Origin: Warburgia ugandensis
Lineage: Eukaryota > Streptophyta > Magnoliopsida > Canellales > Canellaceae
Assembly: GCA_035236585.1 (NCBI GenBank)
Contig: CP141127.1
Coordinates: 72,149,495-72,213,494, forward strand
DNA: 64,000 nucleotides
Direction of reading: 5' to 3'
In this document: positions 38,967-50,954 of the stretch, one piece after another
Layout: each line of letters starts with the position of its first letter
Position numbering within the stretch: position 1 is the stretch's first letter
The notes under the pieces: model-generated
What the model was told of the DNA's origin: nothing
Databases searched by the model: none
What the model saw: only the letters and a program-made list of their open reading frames with translations
Made by a program: the position numbers and the translations under genes

Positions 38967-39490
38967 CTTTTAAAGTTGGTAAAAAGTGCTAATAGAAGTC
39001 GCTTATGAGGGGACTTCTACCGACGCAACTTGGAAAGTCGTTAAAAAAACGACTTTAAAGTCACAAACTTTTAAAGTCTTTTAAAAAAAAAAAATGACTT
39101 TGCTTATATTAGAACAACTTCTATTATATAAAAACGACTTCTAAAGTCATCAACTTTAGAAGTCGTTTTATTGTAAGCGACTTCAAAAACAACCAAATAT
39201 TAATTGACATTTGAAGTTGCTTAGAAAAAAATTTAAAAGTCATTTTCGGATAAGTGACTTCCAAAGAATTTCATTTGGATAAACTTTTGAAGTCGATTAT
39301 ATAAAAATGACTTCAAATGTTTGTGATTGTAGAAGTCATTTTCATATAAGTGACTTCGAAAGTAAAAACATTTAAACAATATTACATCATTAATTTTAAA
39401 TTTGTTTTTTCAAAAATGACTTTAAAAATTCTAAACTTTTGAAGTTGTGTTTTTTTTAAATGACTTTAAAAGTTATTATTTACTTTTTTT
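38967..39490. repeat. 3' subterminal repeats of the CACTA element
   Basis: More than ten imperfect copies of the palindromic word ACTTTTAAAGTCG / CGACTTTAAAAGT, alternating in orientation and separated by T/A-rich spacers. Arrays like this bind the element's own accessory protein in En/Spm-type systems. Confidence 0.85.
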
Positions 39491-40600
39491 ACAAATTTGT
39501 TTGTTTGCTTCACCTCCCTGTATATAATGAATAACAAAAACTTGATATTCAATCAATGTTTATAAATATTAAGAACCTGTTTACAAATAATGTTCATCCA
39601 CTTCTTAATACAAAATACCATGTATATATTAAAATACTTCAATCTCCACAAACATGAAAAACAAATAACCACTACATTGCATCCACACCTTAATCTTTCG
39701 ATACATTATCACCTGTGTATACATTGAATAACAAACATTCTATGTACCTAATACTTCAAACAATCTTTAAAATCATGAAAAACCAAATATCATATACGCC
39801 TTCCATACACATTCCAAAACACCATCTACTACAATGCATCAACATCTTTCTTGATACACTGTCACATGTGTATACATTGAATAACAAATATTCTATACAC
39901 CTGATACAAATAATCTTTATAAACATGAAAAACCAAACATCTAACATGCATCCACTTCTTTCTTAATACCCTGAATCGTTGTTAAAATATAATGCCTAAT
40001 ACATCCATAATGGCTATAAAACATCTATACTCATCATATCCATCCACATCTATCTTTAAAATAATTTATATAAAAATTGCAATATATGCATTGTTTATGA
40101 CACCCACATTCACTTCATTTGTAAATTCATACACATTCTAAATAACCTCTCATTCTTCATCTCGTAAAAGTTATATAATTCAACCTCCACATATTCATTT
40201 CACATTCAAACTCCAAATTCACTACATCTGTACTCCTTTATTCCCACACTCCAAATTTTCACTCATTCATTGCTTAAAATGCAAATATGTATATATTTCA
40301 AAGAAAATAATAAAATTTAAAGGAACACAAACAAATCAAGGAAAAAAAAAACTTTATTATATATTTCAAGTCAAAGTAATTACTCCAAGTAATCTAGTTG
40401 AAAATTACATACTTAGTAATCCATTTCTTATTTCATTGAGATTTACTCTAGAGTAACTCTTCTTATTTACACACTCAGAAAGCACAGTAGCTTGAAATAA
40501 AACATATTTAATTAAGCTAAAAAATTTTAATTAGATTCATAAAAACTATAAAAAAATATAACATTATATAAAATAAAAAGTGTTCTACCTTTTTTAAATG
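39491..40600. other. CACTA 3' noncoding region
   Basis: AT-rich. It contains a repeated segment (GTATACATTGAATAACAAA..ATTCTATRYACCTRATAC) at about 39715 and 39870, roughly 155 bp apart. The frames at 39715-39966 and 39756-39947 lie on this repeat. No gene. Confidence 0.5.
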
Positions 40601-40957
40601 GGAGACAGGAGTACAATCAAATATTAGGGTCCTCATGTACCTCAGGACATAATACCTACACTCCTAATCAGACTGTTGTTTAGGGCACTATGCAACAAGG
40701 ACAAAAAAAAAGAATTCATAAATATCATTTTTAATAATGTAAGTTTAATTAGTAGTAACTTAGAACAATTAACTGTTTCATATACCTTAACATTCTTCCA
40801 CGTGAGTTTTGGTGGTTGTAAAGTCTCGGTCACTATAGCCCATTCCCACTAAGTCCTACAAATATAAAATTCAAATGCATTATAGATGAATAATAAATTA
40901 CTTATCTACACAACACAAGAAAAAAAAATGCTTCCTTATTTACAATATCCGTGAGGG

Positions 40958-43465
40958 TGTAATGACTCCAATTTTGTAACATTAAAATCCCAAGTTAGCA
41001 ATGAAAAGTTCACTTTTTGGAAATAAGGGTATTTTGGTCATTTCACTATTCCCCTTGACTAAATCCAAAAATTTGGTCTTGAAAATGGTACCATTAGGTG
41101 CATCTCAGAAAAAAGAATCCAACAAGACCAAAATCACCTAAAAGGGAGTTAAAATGAGCAAGTTATGGCCCTTTGAAGTTCAGGGGCAAAAATGTAATTT
41201 TCATTAAAAAACGGATTTAGCCTGAGAAACACAGGGGCCCATTTTGATACAGGCACCCCTCTTCTTCAACCTCCTAGAGGGTTCTAGAACGGTAGTGTTT
41301 GGAGGAGAAATCACCGTCATTCTAGAGGTTTCTCCACTGCCATTCAAGGGCGGTGAGAGCTCCCTCCAGAACCCTATTATAGCTCTATAAATAGAGCTCT
41401 TGGCCGCCTCTAATGGCAGCCCAAAAGCTTGGGAAAAACCCGCTTTGGAGAATCAACCAAGAGGAGAAACGTGGAGAAAAACATAGCAACGAACCAGGTA
41501 TGCCCAAAATCCCTCAAAACCCGTCTTCCCCTTAGTCCTAGGCTAAGTTTCCCTAAGTTTTGCATGAAAAATCATGCAAAATAGAGCCCTAGATAGTCAC
41601 AAAGGACCCAGGGATGATCCCTGGGGCACACTGGTTCGACAGGGTCGAACCAGGGCATCTCAAGGACACCCCGGTCCCCCACTGAACAAAACACGTTCTA
41701 TGCGTTGAGAGAACCAAACAGACGCGCCCGCAAATGAGGAAGTTGGGTGAAAGCCAGGGTGCGTCTGCAAATGCGCCTACTGAGGTGCCTGCCGCTAATG
41801 CGGGACGCGTGAGCGTCCCGGCTTCCACCTCGTTTCGTTTGACCCTTTTATGTACACTTGGCACAAAAAGGCTATAACTTGAGATCTAGGGCTCCGATTG
41901 AGGAGCCGCGAAAGGCGTTGTGTCCGCGTCAACGATGCGAACACACCCAAACTATAAAATATCTAATCAAGGCCCAATCTAAGATGGGCATGACCCTTAG
42001 ACTATGATAGTGGCACGGGGCCACTAAATCCTTGAAAACTTGATGATACCAAGGCCCAATTAGGACCTTAGGACACTCATAGGCATGGGGGTGAACCCTT
42101 AATGCCTAACTAGTAAGACCAACCACTCTAAAACCTATAAAAGATAAGCCAAATTAACCTTGATTCCCCAAACCATGTTCAGGAGCATACGAGGACAAGG
42201 GGATTAGCGCGACGTAGCCAAGTAGGTGCTCTATCGCTACTAGACTTTTTAAAGAGCCATGATTGTTTTGAGAATGCATGTTTTAAGTATACGTATATGA
42301 CTTGTTTAGCATATAAATGAATTCAGCATGCATATGATAAATACATTATGCATAGACATGTTTTGCAAATAATTGCATATATTGCATGATTTGTGAGCAT
42401 TGAGTTCTCACAAAATTGCATGTCCTTGAGGGCTACCAAAAGACACCGGAGTGCGTAAAAGACGCTGGGTAGGCAGTTGTGAGGAACCCAAAGAGGACAT
42501 GTTTTGAAAAAGAGGTTTTTGGCTTGTTTGATCGTATATGATTTGGGCTAATACGCTCGTGGGCGCTATGCCGAGAGGTCTGGGGTGGCCTCCCAGCCTC
42601 TACCACTGTTAGGTGAATGGGTACCACGCCCAAAAAGGGCATGTCCCTGCTTCGACTGCATGTGGTACAAGGGGCTACCACTGGTGTCACGGCACTGGGT
42701 CGAAGTTTCATATGCCCCGTGGAGGCATATGACTCTGTGTCCCTAGGTACCCAGGGACCACACGGTGGCGAGGTCGTGGGCATAGTTGGACCCTATGGTT
42801 TGAGGATTTACTTGCATTGCATATGGCATGACATGAGGTTGGTCGACCATACCAGATATCCATGAGTTGGATTCAGTTGAGCATCTTATGCATATCGTTA
42901 TGTTTATGATATATATATATATATATGATACTTTCGACTTGGTTTGTGCAATTCTTTAAGTCGTTAGTATTCCGATTCAACAATGGTTTTTAATATCGAT
43001 ATTGAACATGATTGTTCGAGTATGCACATGTTTTAAAGAGCATATGATTTTAAACATAGCATGCATTGCAAAACTAGGAGTGATAGACTCCTATTGAGTA
43101 TAGTATATACTCACCCAATCCTCAACATTTTTCAGACACAAAGTAAACACTTAAGGGCAAGGAACGCTTGTGACAAAAGACACCCAGACTAAGTGCAAGT
43201 AAGTAAACCCCTACCTTATCTTTCAATGTTACTTGATTGTAGTTACTCTCTATAGCTAAGCCTGTGACTAACACTTTCTTGGGAATAGAGTCAATTTAAA
43301 ACTATGCCATGGCTAGATAATTGGAAAATGTGTTTTGACACTCAGGGTTTTATACAAAAGATTGTTTTTCAAAACGAAAAAGGTTTTTCATGCATTTCAT
43401 ATTTATAAAATAAGAGATCTCACCTTTTTATCAAATTTGCATCATATAAAACCTGGGTCGTCACA
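40958..43465 (+). mobile_element. Solo LTR, 2.5 kb, gypsy-type, inside the CACTA Ulp1 region
   Basis: Starts TGTAATGACTCC and ends GGTCGTCACA. It is flanked by GAGGG (40953-40957) and GACGG (43466-43470), a 5-bp target duplication with one mismatch. A TATA box lies at 41384-41394, followed by a purine-rich leader. A CpG-dense stretch lies at 41690-41860, an (AT)n run at 42909-42928, and an ATTGAGTA..TACTCACCC hairpin-like motif at 43095-43118. No gag or pol is present, so it is a solo LTR. It splits the Ulp1-like sequence of the CACTA gene between its His and Cys parts. The frames at 41589-41864 and 42433-42865 are not genes. Confidence 0.85.
41384..41394 (+). promoter_or_regulatory. LTR TATA box
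   Basis: TCTATAAATAG about 430 bp inside the solo LTR, in a short palindrome (AGAGCTCT follows, AGCTCT precedes). It fits the U3/R promoter position. Confidence 0.5.
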
Positions 43466-45871
43466 GACGGTGGGAAGGATTTGCGGTCCATAAGAATAAA
43501 AAAAGAAAGCATGACCACCCTGCACATCCAAAATGCATAGCATCCAATGAGACCTACATAGATAGTCATATGGATTGTAATGGAAGTTGACAATCCCTAA
43601 GTAAAGAATAAATTGGCAAGAAAATAAGAAAATAAAAACTTACCCCGCTATTATAGGGAATCATTAAGCCCTATCCCTAAGAGTAGTGAAAGAAGCTTGA
43701 AAAAATATCCTTAATATGCCTCTCGATTAGCCAGTACTCTGTCACTCTAGAAATGATGCCAGGGTCAAGGAATTAGTAAAGTATACCCTCACCCTCAAAA
43801 AGGCTATTAGCATCATTCAAGAAGCTACACAAAAGAAATAATCATTACATATACTATTAAAATATTACATGTAATGAGAGACCAAATGATTTACAAGCAA
43901 GTATGTGCATATACCCCATGTAGGAGATAATGTGACAGTGCTTGAGCTGATCCCATAGACAACCTTGCAATAGGTCCTCTGCCATAAGTGGCACTTCAAC
44001 AACGTCCTCAGCAATCACTCCCTACTTGATTTGTATGGGATTGATTGCCATATTGTCGTTGAAAGAAAAACCAAAGATATATACAAGTACCTGTTCCATT
44101 GGTGTAGCAGCTAAAGGTGACACTGGAATGGCAGTCGATCTTAATGCCTCATTTTGTTGTTGATTAACCATATAGAGTTATTAAACAATTAAGTGAGGTC
44201 TTTAACTAAAAAATATTAATGAGAACAATATGTAGTATGATAAGATACATACCATGGACTCTATGGGAATGACTAGTGCCTCTGGCCAAGTGACGTGATA
44301 TGCAACTGGCTCCCCAATGGTTATAATATTTTTCACTTCTAATGGGAATGGTAGGAAGGCATTAGCATTCAAAGCCATGATAATGGAGACCCACTTAGTA
44401 TGTGTTGGCATACTAAATTCGTGCAAAATGTTTGATTCATGGTCATAGCATGAACCAACTACCACGATCTTTTGATGGGAATCCAAGGCCAACAGGCATT
44501 GACCCACCTACAAGTAAAATATGCAATAAAGAGGTTAAGATAAAGAATTAGTATAGATGGACAATGCAAATTTATAGTTTTGCCAATGTATATACCTCAT
44601 GGGTAGGAATTTCCCTTTCAAGGGGAGGCAGATGTCCTTCATTATCTTCTTCAGATGAGGAATTGCAACTTGCATGTGATGGAAGTACAGCAGGGTGCGA
44701 TTGTTGAGTAGGGGGTTGAACAACAATCATCATACCTCCCTCACATAGCTGTCTAAATAAATTAGTCTTTATTTTCTCAATGAGCTCATTGTAGGCCTGC
44801 TCATCATCTTGAACTCTAAGTATATGTCCTCTACCAAAGAATTTACAAGGAATAACACCTCAACCCATGCCCCTAACTTGACTAGGGTGGTCCTACTTAT
44901 TGCCCATAGCCCTATACAGGATGTCATCCTTGGCAACAATGCTGCTTAAAGTTCATGTAGTAGCGCTTTCTTGGGTAAGAATGTATTGCAAAATTTAATT
45001 AGAAAGACATTATAATTTCATCTAATTAATTATAAAAAATTTATAAACAAGTGGAACCACTTACTATGTGTGAAGCAACTTGCGTAGTAGCTTCATCTGC
45101 AAACTTGTTGCTAGTACAACTCACTGAATGCACCATCTTCTAGAGGATGTAGCGATCAATGGGTTTTGTAGTCCTAGCTTTTTCTTGCTATCAGGAAAGG
45201 GCATTATAGTTAGAGAACATGTATAGAACTAAAGTAGCATCAAATTGAATGGGATAAATTGTCACAGATGCTTACTTTGAGCACTTTTAAAGCGTAGCTC
45301 GTCCTAGATAGGTGGTGCTGCATATTTGTTTCACACACCTTTCTTCCCCTTGCACTCTTTGCTTGCACATTTTTACATGCATGATCAAGTGCACTAATTG
45401 AACATTACATGTAATTAAAAGAATGAAGCATCATTTCTACACATACCTCAAACTCGATGGAGGTGTGATTCTGTACAAATGCATTCTAAGGCTCCTGGTC
45501 AATGATATCAGAGTAAATGGAAGGCATTATGTACAGCCTTGATGGATCGTTGACATTTAGAGCCATGTAATTGTGAACAAGGTAGTTCTTTCATTTTCTC
45601 CATTGCTTACTTGCTCCTTGTAAAGCACGCATCTTCTTGTCATCTAGCACATGAAGGTAAATTGCAAATTTAACACATCAAATTATTATATTTGAAAAAT
45701 AAGAAAAGTTATAATGTAAATAATACTTATACTTAATATTTACATACCTTCACCATTTCTCATATTGAATCTTTTGTCAAAAATGGCACATGTCTCCAAT
45801 CCTCAAATGTGATAGGAACCATGCTTCTTACTGTAGAACAGAGAAACAACTATAAGTAGGGGCACTCTCAC

Positions 45872-48009
45872 TATTAAGTGTTTAATTTTGGCTAAAAGAC
45901 CCCTAGTTTAGCATTTAATTAGACTATCTAACTCATTAATTTGGTAAATTTTGGATAAAATATAAAATATAGCTCAAAATGACCATCCAACCCTAAATTG
46001 TCAAAATAAACGGTCAAATGATCAATTGAGTTAAGTGGATGCTTAATGTACGGTTTAGATGACTCTAATCTAGCCTTTAGCCTTGCAGATCAAGTAAAGG
46101 AGGGTTGGATGACTCATATCAATACTCAATGGTACAGATCGTTTAAAAGAGGAATGGATGGATCAGATTGAATTTTGACGGTGAAGAACATCTTGAAGAT
46201 CAATAAGGCAAGAAGGGATGATTGCCTAAAAGAAGAAGAAGTTTAAAAAGAAGAGGAGACTATGGATGATATTTGCAAGTAAGAGAAAGTTCCTAAGAGG
46301 AAACCAAATAGTGGAAGTAGAATTAGGCGCAATGAAAACCTATAAAGAGGGAACATGAGAGTTGGAAGGGAGTTTTGAGTTTTGGGGAGTTTTCCTTTTT
46401 AGTTTTTGCTTGGATTTCCTATTGTTTGCCTTTCCTTTCTTTCTAATCAAGTGCTTTCATCGTTACTTTTTTCTATCTTTTGCCTATGGCTTTTGTTTCA
46501 TTCACCGCATCAGCCTTGTCCCATCTATCTCTCTGTCTCTCACGCACAACTTACCATCACTAGACCAGTCGACGCTCCAGCTTCTTTTGTTCTCCAATTC
46601 CAAGCACCATAACGCTGGCCAGCCCACCCTTCCTCCTTTTCTCTCTACTTCCAACACCCCTCTCCTCTGTCACTCTCCCCTTCACTATACACCGCACCGG
46701 GCCACCCTCCTTTCTCCCTATTCCTCTCTACTGGCCACAACCCAGATCACCGCAACTTTTCTGCACCGGCTTCACCCCTGCTTCTATTCATTGTCATTGC
46801 TCCAACGCACCAAAGGTTCCACTTCCTCATCTCAACCCGATGCCCAAAAGCTTAGATTTCGTTTTTTCCCAAATGCCCAGACCAAGGTCGTCATCTGCTT
46901 TCTTCTTCATCTTCATCGTTTGCCCCAGCCTACACCTTTGCCCTCAGCCTAGGCATCATCTCCATCTACTTACTCTGTTCCAAACAAACTAGAACAAGAC
47001 GACATCGCCTCTGGGTTTTCCTTCAATGCCCAGCATTGCGATGCCCCATCGTCTCCCCTCTCCTCCAACTCCATCAGCTCTTACCTCCATCGCGCCAGAA
47101 CACCCGGCACTGCAGATCCATCGTACCAGAGCCGAAGTCATCCTCTGCTTCCAGCCCTCCATCAGCCACGCCCAGGACGGTACCAGATGATGCCAGTTGG
47201 ATCCTGCTCCCAGGCGTCTGCACATCTCCATCGATTCTAACGATCTCCTCCTGCAAACCCATCTTTTCCAGCAAACTCTGTTTTACTGAAGTTTTAAGAA
47301 AGTTTTAGGAAAATTCCACCTTTGCTCATGGGAAAAAATTCGAATTAAATTTTTTGTGTTATTCTGATTCTATTATCTGCAGTTTACTTTGTTCTATTTT
47401 AATCCATGGATTGCCTAATCTGAACTGCTTTATTCACGTTTAATCAAATGAACAGTGATAGTATCTCTTTAGTTTCTCATCTGGTTGATGTCTGATTTTC
47501 AATCAAATTTTAGGAATTATTGTTAGTAAACTTCTTACTTTATTTACTACATCTGATCTTCAATATGATATTTAGAAATTAGATCTAAGCCATTAAAATC
47601 ATAAATCATTAATTACTTCATATCTGTAAATTTTTAAAGAATCTGACCAATTAAATTTGTTGATCTTTAATTAGAGACATTAAGAAGATATTTATAAGGA
47701 TGGATTGAAGTTTTTGATTTTAGAAGTGAAGAAATTGTAGTGATAAGGTTAAGGAAAATAGATTTTTCTTGTTTCTTAGTTTAATTTCTATCTTTTAGAG
47801 TTAATGATGCAATTTCCAATAGTTTCCATTAATTAAACTAGATCTGAATTCTTGTTTCTCTGATATTTAATTTTTTCATTTAATGTGAATTTTAAAATAA
47901 ATAAATTTTATTAAAAACTCTAATTTCTTAAAGCACGTCCCTACAGGATCAACCCGTACTTGCATTAGTTATACTACAATAGCCCATGCACTTGTGAAAA
48001 ATATCAACA
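45872..48009 (+). repeat. Element D 5' LTR
   Basis: About 2.14 kb and the same family as the solo LTR at 9546-11459: shared start, TATAAAGAGG promoter word, pyrimidine-rich stretch after it (46400-47250), and the GGATCAACCCGTACTTGC...CTACAATAGC block before the end. The frames within (196 codons at 46362-46952, and others) are composition-driven. Confidence 0.85.
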
Positions 48010-48013
48010 AGTT

Positions 48014-48031
48014 TTTTGCACCGTTATAGGT
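48014..48031 (+). promoter_or_regulatory. Element D primer-binding site
   Basis: TGCACCGTTATAGGTGAC, preceded by AAGTTTT, four bases after the LTR. It corresponds to the TGGCGCCGTTGCCGGGGA site (tRNA-Asp) of Athila/Tat elements, diverged. Confidence 0.65.
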
Positions 48032-49383
48032 GACTCACAATGGAGTTTTTATAAATTTTAATTAAAATTTCCAAAAATTCAAGAAAAATTCAAAAAAATC
48101 AGAAAAATAAAAATTGTAAGAATTACATAGTTTAGCACTTTAGGCAATTTTAGGTGATTTTTTTTTATTTTTTTAGTGCATACCCACCATATTTCTTGAA
48201 TTTGGTACTTATTCCTAACTTTCTTTTTCAGGGAAATAAGAAAGTGGAGGAAATTGGCAAGAAAATCTTCATCAAAAAAGAAATTTCCCTGCATTCCTAG
48301 ATTAGAATTTTTCTTTTCTTTTGAGTGAATCGTATAGTGAGGTCCCCTTGTAATGTGCATTTTCAATTTCAAATTTTAAAGGGTTGTAATAATACAGGGC
48401 AAGTGTAGGATAAGGTGGCCCACACTTGATCTTCATCAGAAACCCTATTGTAAATTCCCTCACTCCTTTTATTTTTAGATTAGGGTTTGCATTTAGAATA
48501 ATTTGCATTGTTTGGTAGTTTAATTGCATATAAAAAGTGTACTTTATAATTCTACATTTTAGGGTTTGCATTAGTTATTGCTTTTAATTACATCTTAGGA
48601 CACAATTAATACTTTAAGGTGATATATATGCTGATCGAACTGCCATAGAGTGTGAAATTTAATTAGCAAGGATACCCTACCCCCATAAGATCAAGGGTGA
48701 ATTTTATCACCGCTCCCTGGCCCACCTAGCATAATCACCTCAAGCGCGCTAACCTACCCTTCAAATCAAATTAAAATAAATTAGAAGAGATCTATAGGGC
48801 CATCACATGCTCATAAGACCCTCTTACTAAGACACGATTTATTGTTACTCTAATGGGTTTTGAGCTTTGTGGTTATTGGGGGTTATCTAATAGAGCCTTG
48901 CTCTTCCCTAGTCTCATGTTGACATTTGATGAGGTCTAAATACCTCCTTACATGAGGGTTGTATTAACCACCTTGAGCATAACCTAACTGGTAAGCAATA
49001 GTTAAATCTAAAGGAGAGGATGAGTACTAGATTAGGCTAATTAAAAGCATTGTCCCCACACAAATTCAAGAATGTCAAAATATTGTTGCTTATTAGCCTT
49101 AAGGATTATATCATGCCCATTATTTGTGCAGTAATCTTGGAAGATAGGTTGCATCATGTATGTTAGTTTTCATCTTAAAAAAAAAAAAAAAAAAGCCTAT
49201 TAAGAAGGGGATAGATTTCATAGATTAGATGCATCGATGGATAGCTTAGATATTATGGAAAGTCAATTGCTTAGGCTAATAGCTTCTAGGTAAGTTGCAC
49301 CACAACATAAATACCATAATGACTATACCTATTCTGAGCATCTCTTTCCACTCCTTCCTGGCCCACAGCAAACTCCCCAAACA

Positions 49384-49870
49384 ATGAATAATATCAGGAG
49401 CCAGTGGATGCACCTAATGCATTCACATCCCCTAGTAATTTTTATTCTGAGACAAATTATCAAGACTATAATAGATGGGCTAGGCATCATGAACAACCAT
49501 GGTCTCAAGATTGCCAATATCAGGAAAAACCACAATGGTCCCATCCTAGTCAACACTACCATGCTTATTCAAAATATCAAAGTCAGCCATCATATATTCA
49601 ACCTGCTCAATCCTTTTTTAGTACCCTAGTGCCAAAGCAATACCAACCTTATGAGTTGTTTCCTCTACAGGATGAAGAACCACTATTAGAAGAAAATATG
49701 TAGCATATTTGTGAAATAATAGAACAAGGCATGGCTCTTAGGAATAAGGAATTAAAACAAATGATGGAGAATTTCACTGAGGAAATAAAACGAGGGAGGG
49801 AGGAATTTGAGGAGACATTGAAACAAATTAGGGATAATGAAGAGCCATTTATTCTTGACACTAGGATGGA
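49384..49870 (+). pseudogene. Element D gag-like fossil
   Basis: The 99-codon stretch at 49404-49703 is rich in Tyr, Gln, His and Pro (repeated YxxQPS-like words) and ends in an acidic PLQDEEPLLEEN. It is followed to about 49860 by a charged helical stretch (KELKQMMENFTEEIKRGREEFEETLKQIRDN). The composition resembles the C-terminal part of Athila-type gag. I do not recognise a capsid core. It is broken. The minus-strand frames here are shadows. Confidence 0.45.
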
Positions 49871-50053
49871 AATTTCCTATGATCCTTAGAAACATCCAAC
49901 TTAGATCTACTAGAGCCATGTCCTGCTTCTTACGAGTATAATGAAGAGACTTCCATTGATGAAGAGAATAAAGCTTTAGAAGAATCCAACGCTAATCCTC
50001 TAGATGCGTGTCCCATCTATTTTTATGACTTTGATGAAGATACATCTATTGAG

Positions 50054-50287
50054 GTGGTGCATGAGTTGTTGGATACTATGCCTCTAATGGACACTTTTCG
50101 ATGGCAAGTTAAAGTAGATCCACCTATAAAGCATGAAATTCAAATTTCACCTTTAGATGTAGAAGATGTATCTAATTTGGACTTAGCAGCCTTATTTGAA
50201 CAAACATCATATGGTAATATAAGTCTAATTGATACTATACCTGTGCTTATTAAACAGGAAGAAGTAGAGTCAGTTGATATGCATTAA
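50054..50287 (+). pseudogene. Element D acidic linker-like segment
   Basis: The 77-codon stretch contains LLDTMPLMDTFRW, resembling the protease-RT linker seen in element A at 14213-14551 (LLDIFPIMDTSKW). The remainder is acidic and unfamiliar. No enzymatic domain. Confidence 0.45.
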
Positions 50288-50335
50288 CCTACTCTAGGGT
50301 ACACATTAGAAGATAACTAAGGTTTAAGCCAAACC

Positions 50336-50761
50336 TTGTCCTCGCCTCTAGTAATACAAGAACAACCTATTAGAGAAGGGCAGAGTCAGGTTATTACCCT
50401 AGTTCAAGACAATGATAGTGACACAGAGGAAAAAGATAAACTGAATAGAATGCTCATTATTATCCCTCAATTTGGTCAAGACAAAGACTATTTGTCACCA
50501 TATGGTCCAAGGAAATACACAGTAGTTGAAGCAGTCATTGTGTTACCCTCACCTCAATTTTCGAAGTGGAGCAATTATATTGACTACCATGAAATATTGA
50601 AGATGGGGGATCATCAATATATTCCCACTACCTTCACAATTGCAGTGATCTACTATGTTATATTCATATCACCACCTAAAATTTCAGGATGGAGGCAATA
50701 TATAGATTACCATGAAATTCTAAAGTGGCATGAGAAATCCTACCATTTCATCCTAGGGTAA
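50336..50761 (+). CDS. Element D reading frame with two YIDYHEILK repeats
   Basis: A 141-codon frame in the nonautonomous element. Residues 1-60 are acidic and low in structure (DNDSDTEEKDKLNR). Residues 62-103 and 104-141 look like two copies of a roughly 41-residue unit: each has a hydrophobic strand with SPPxxS/PSPQFS, then W, then YIDYHEILK (81-89 and 122-130). It is not a protease, RT or integrase, and I do not recognise the unit. It ends about 180 bp before the polypurine tract, where pol would normally end. It could be an open remnant rather than an expressed protein. Confidence 0.35.
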   Translation: MSSPLVIQEQPIREGQSQVITLVQDNDSDTEEKDKLNRMLIIIPQFGQDKDYLSPYGPRKYTVVEAVIVLPSPQFSKWSNYIDYHEILKMGDHQYIPTTFTIAVIYYVIFISPPKISGWRQYIDYHEILKWHEKSYHFILG

Positions 50762-50940
50762 GATTAGGACAAATAAGCTAACCCAGTTAGCTATAGGTTT
50801 AGAAAGTTAGGTTAGTCCACCTCTAGCTAAAGATGTTAAACTTAGTGCTTACTAGGAGGCAACCTAGGGGTTTAAAGTCTACATCACTCAACTTCCATAT
50901 AGGATTTTATGTCTTCAAACATTGGGGACAATGTTTCATT

Positions 50941-50954
50941 GAGGTTGGGGGGTG
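50941..50954 (+). promoter_or_regulatory. Polypurine tract of element D
   Basis: GAGGTTGGGGGGTG, preceded by ATTGGGGACAATGTTTC, the conserved context of the Athila/Tat group (the same context on the minus strand near 9300-9345). Confidence 0.6.

Noticed and set aside
38967-39490. CRISPR-like array
   Set aside because: The repeats are palindromic, imperfect and irregularly spaced, in a plant transposon end. They are CACTA subterminal repeats.
39715-39966. Small frames on both strands in the CACTA 3' region
   Set aside because: They sit on a local noncoding duplication and have no domain or codon pattern.
41589-42865. Open frames of 82-116 codons
   Set aside because: Inside the solo LTR and explained by its GC-richer segments.
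46362-47308. Open frames of 196, 90 and 80 codons
   Set aside because: They lie within the U5-like pyrimidine-rich part of element D's LTR, on both strands, with no domain.
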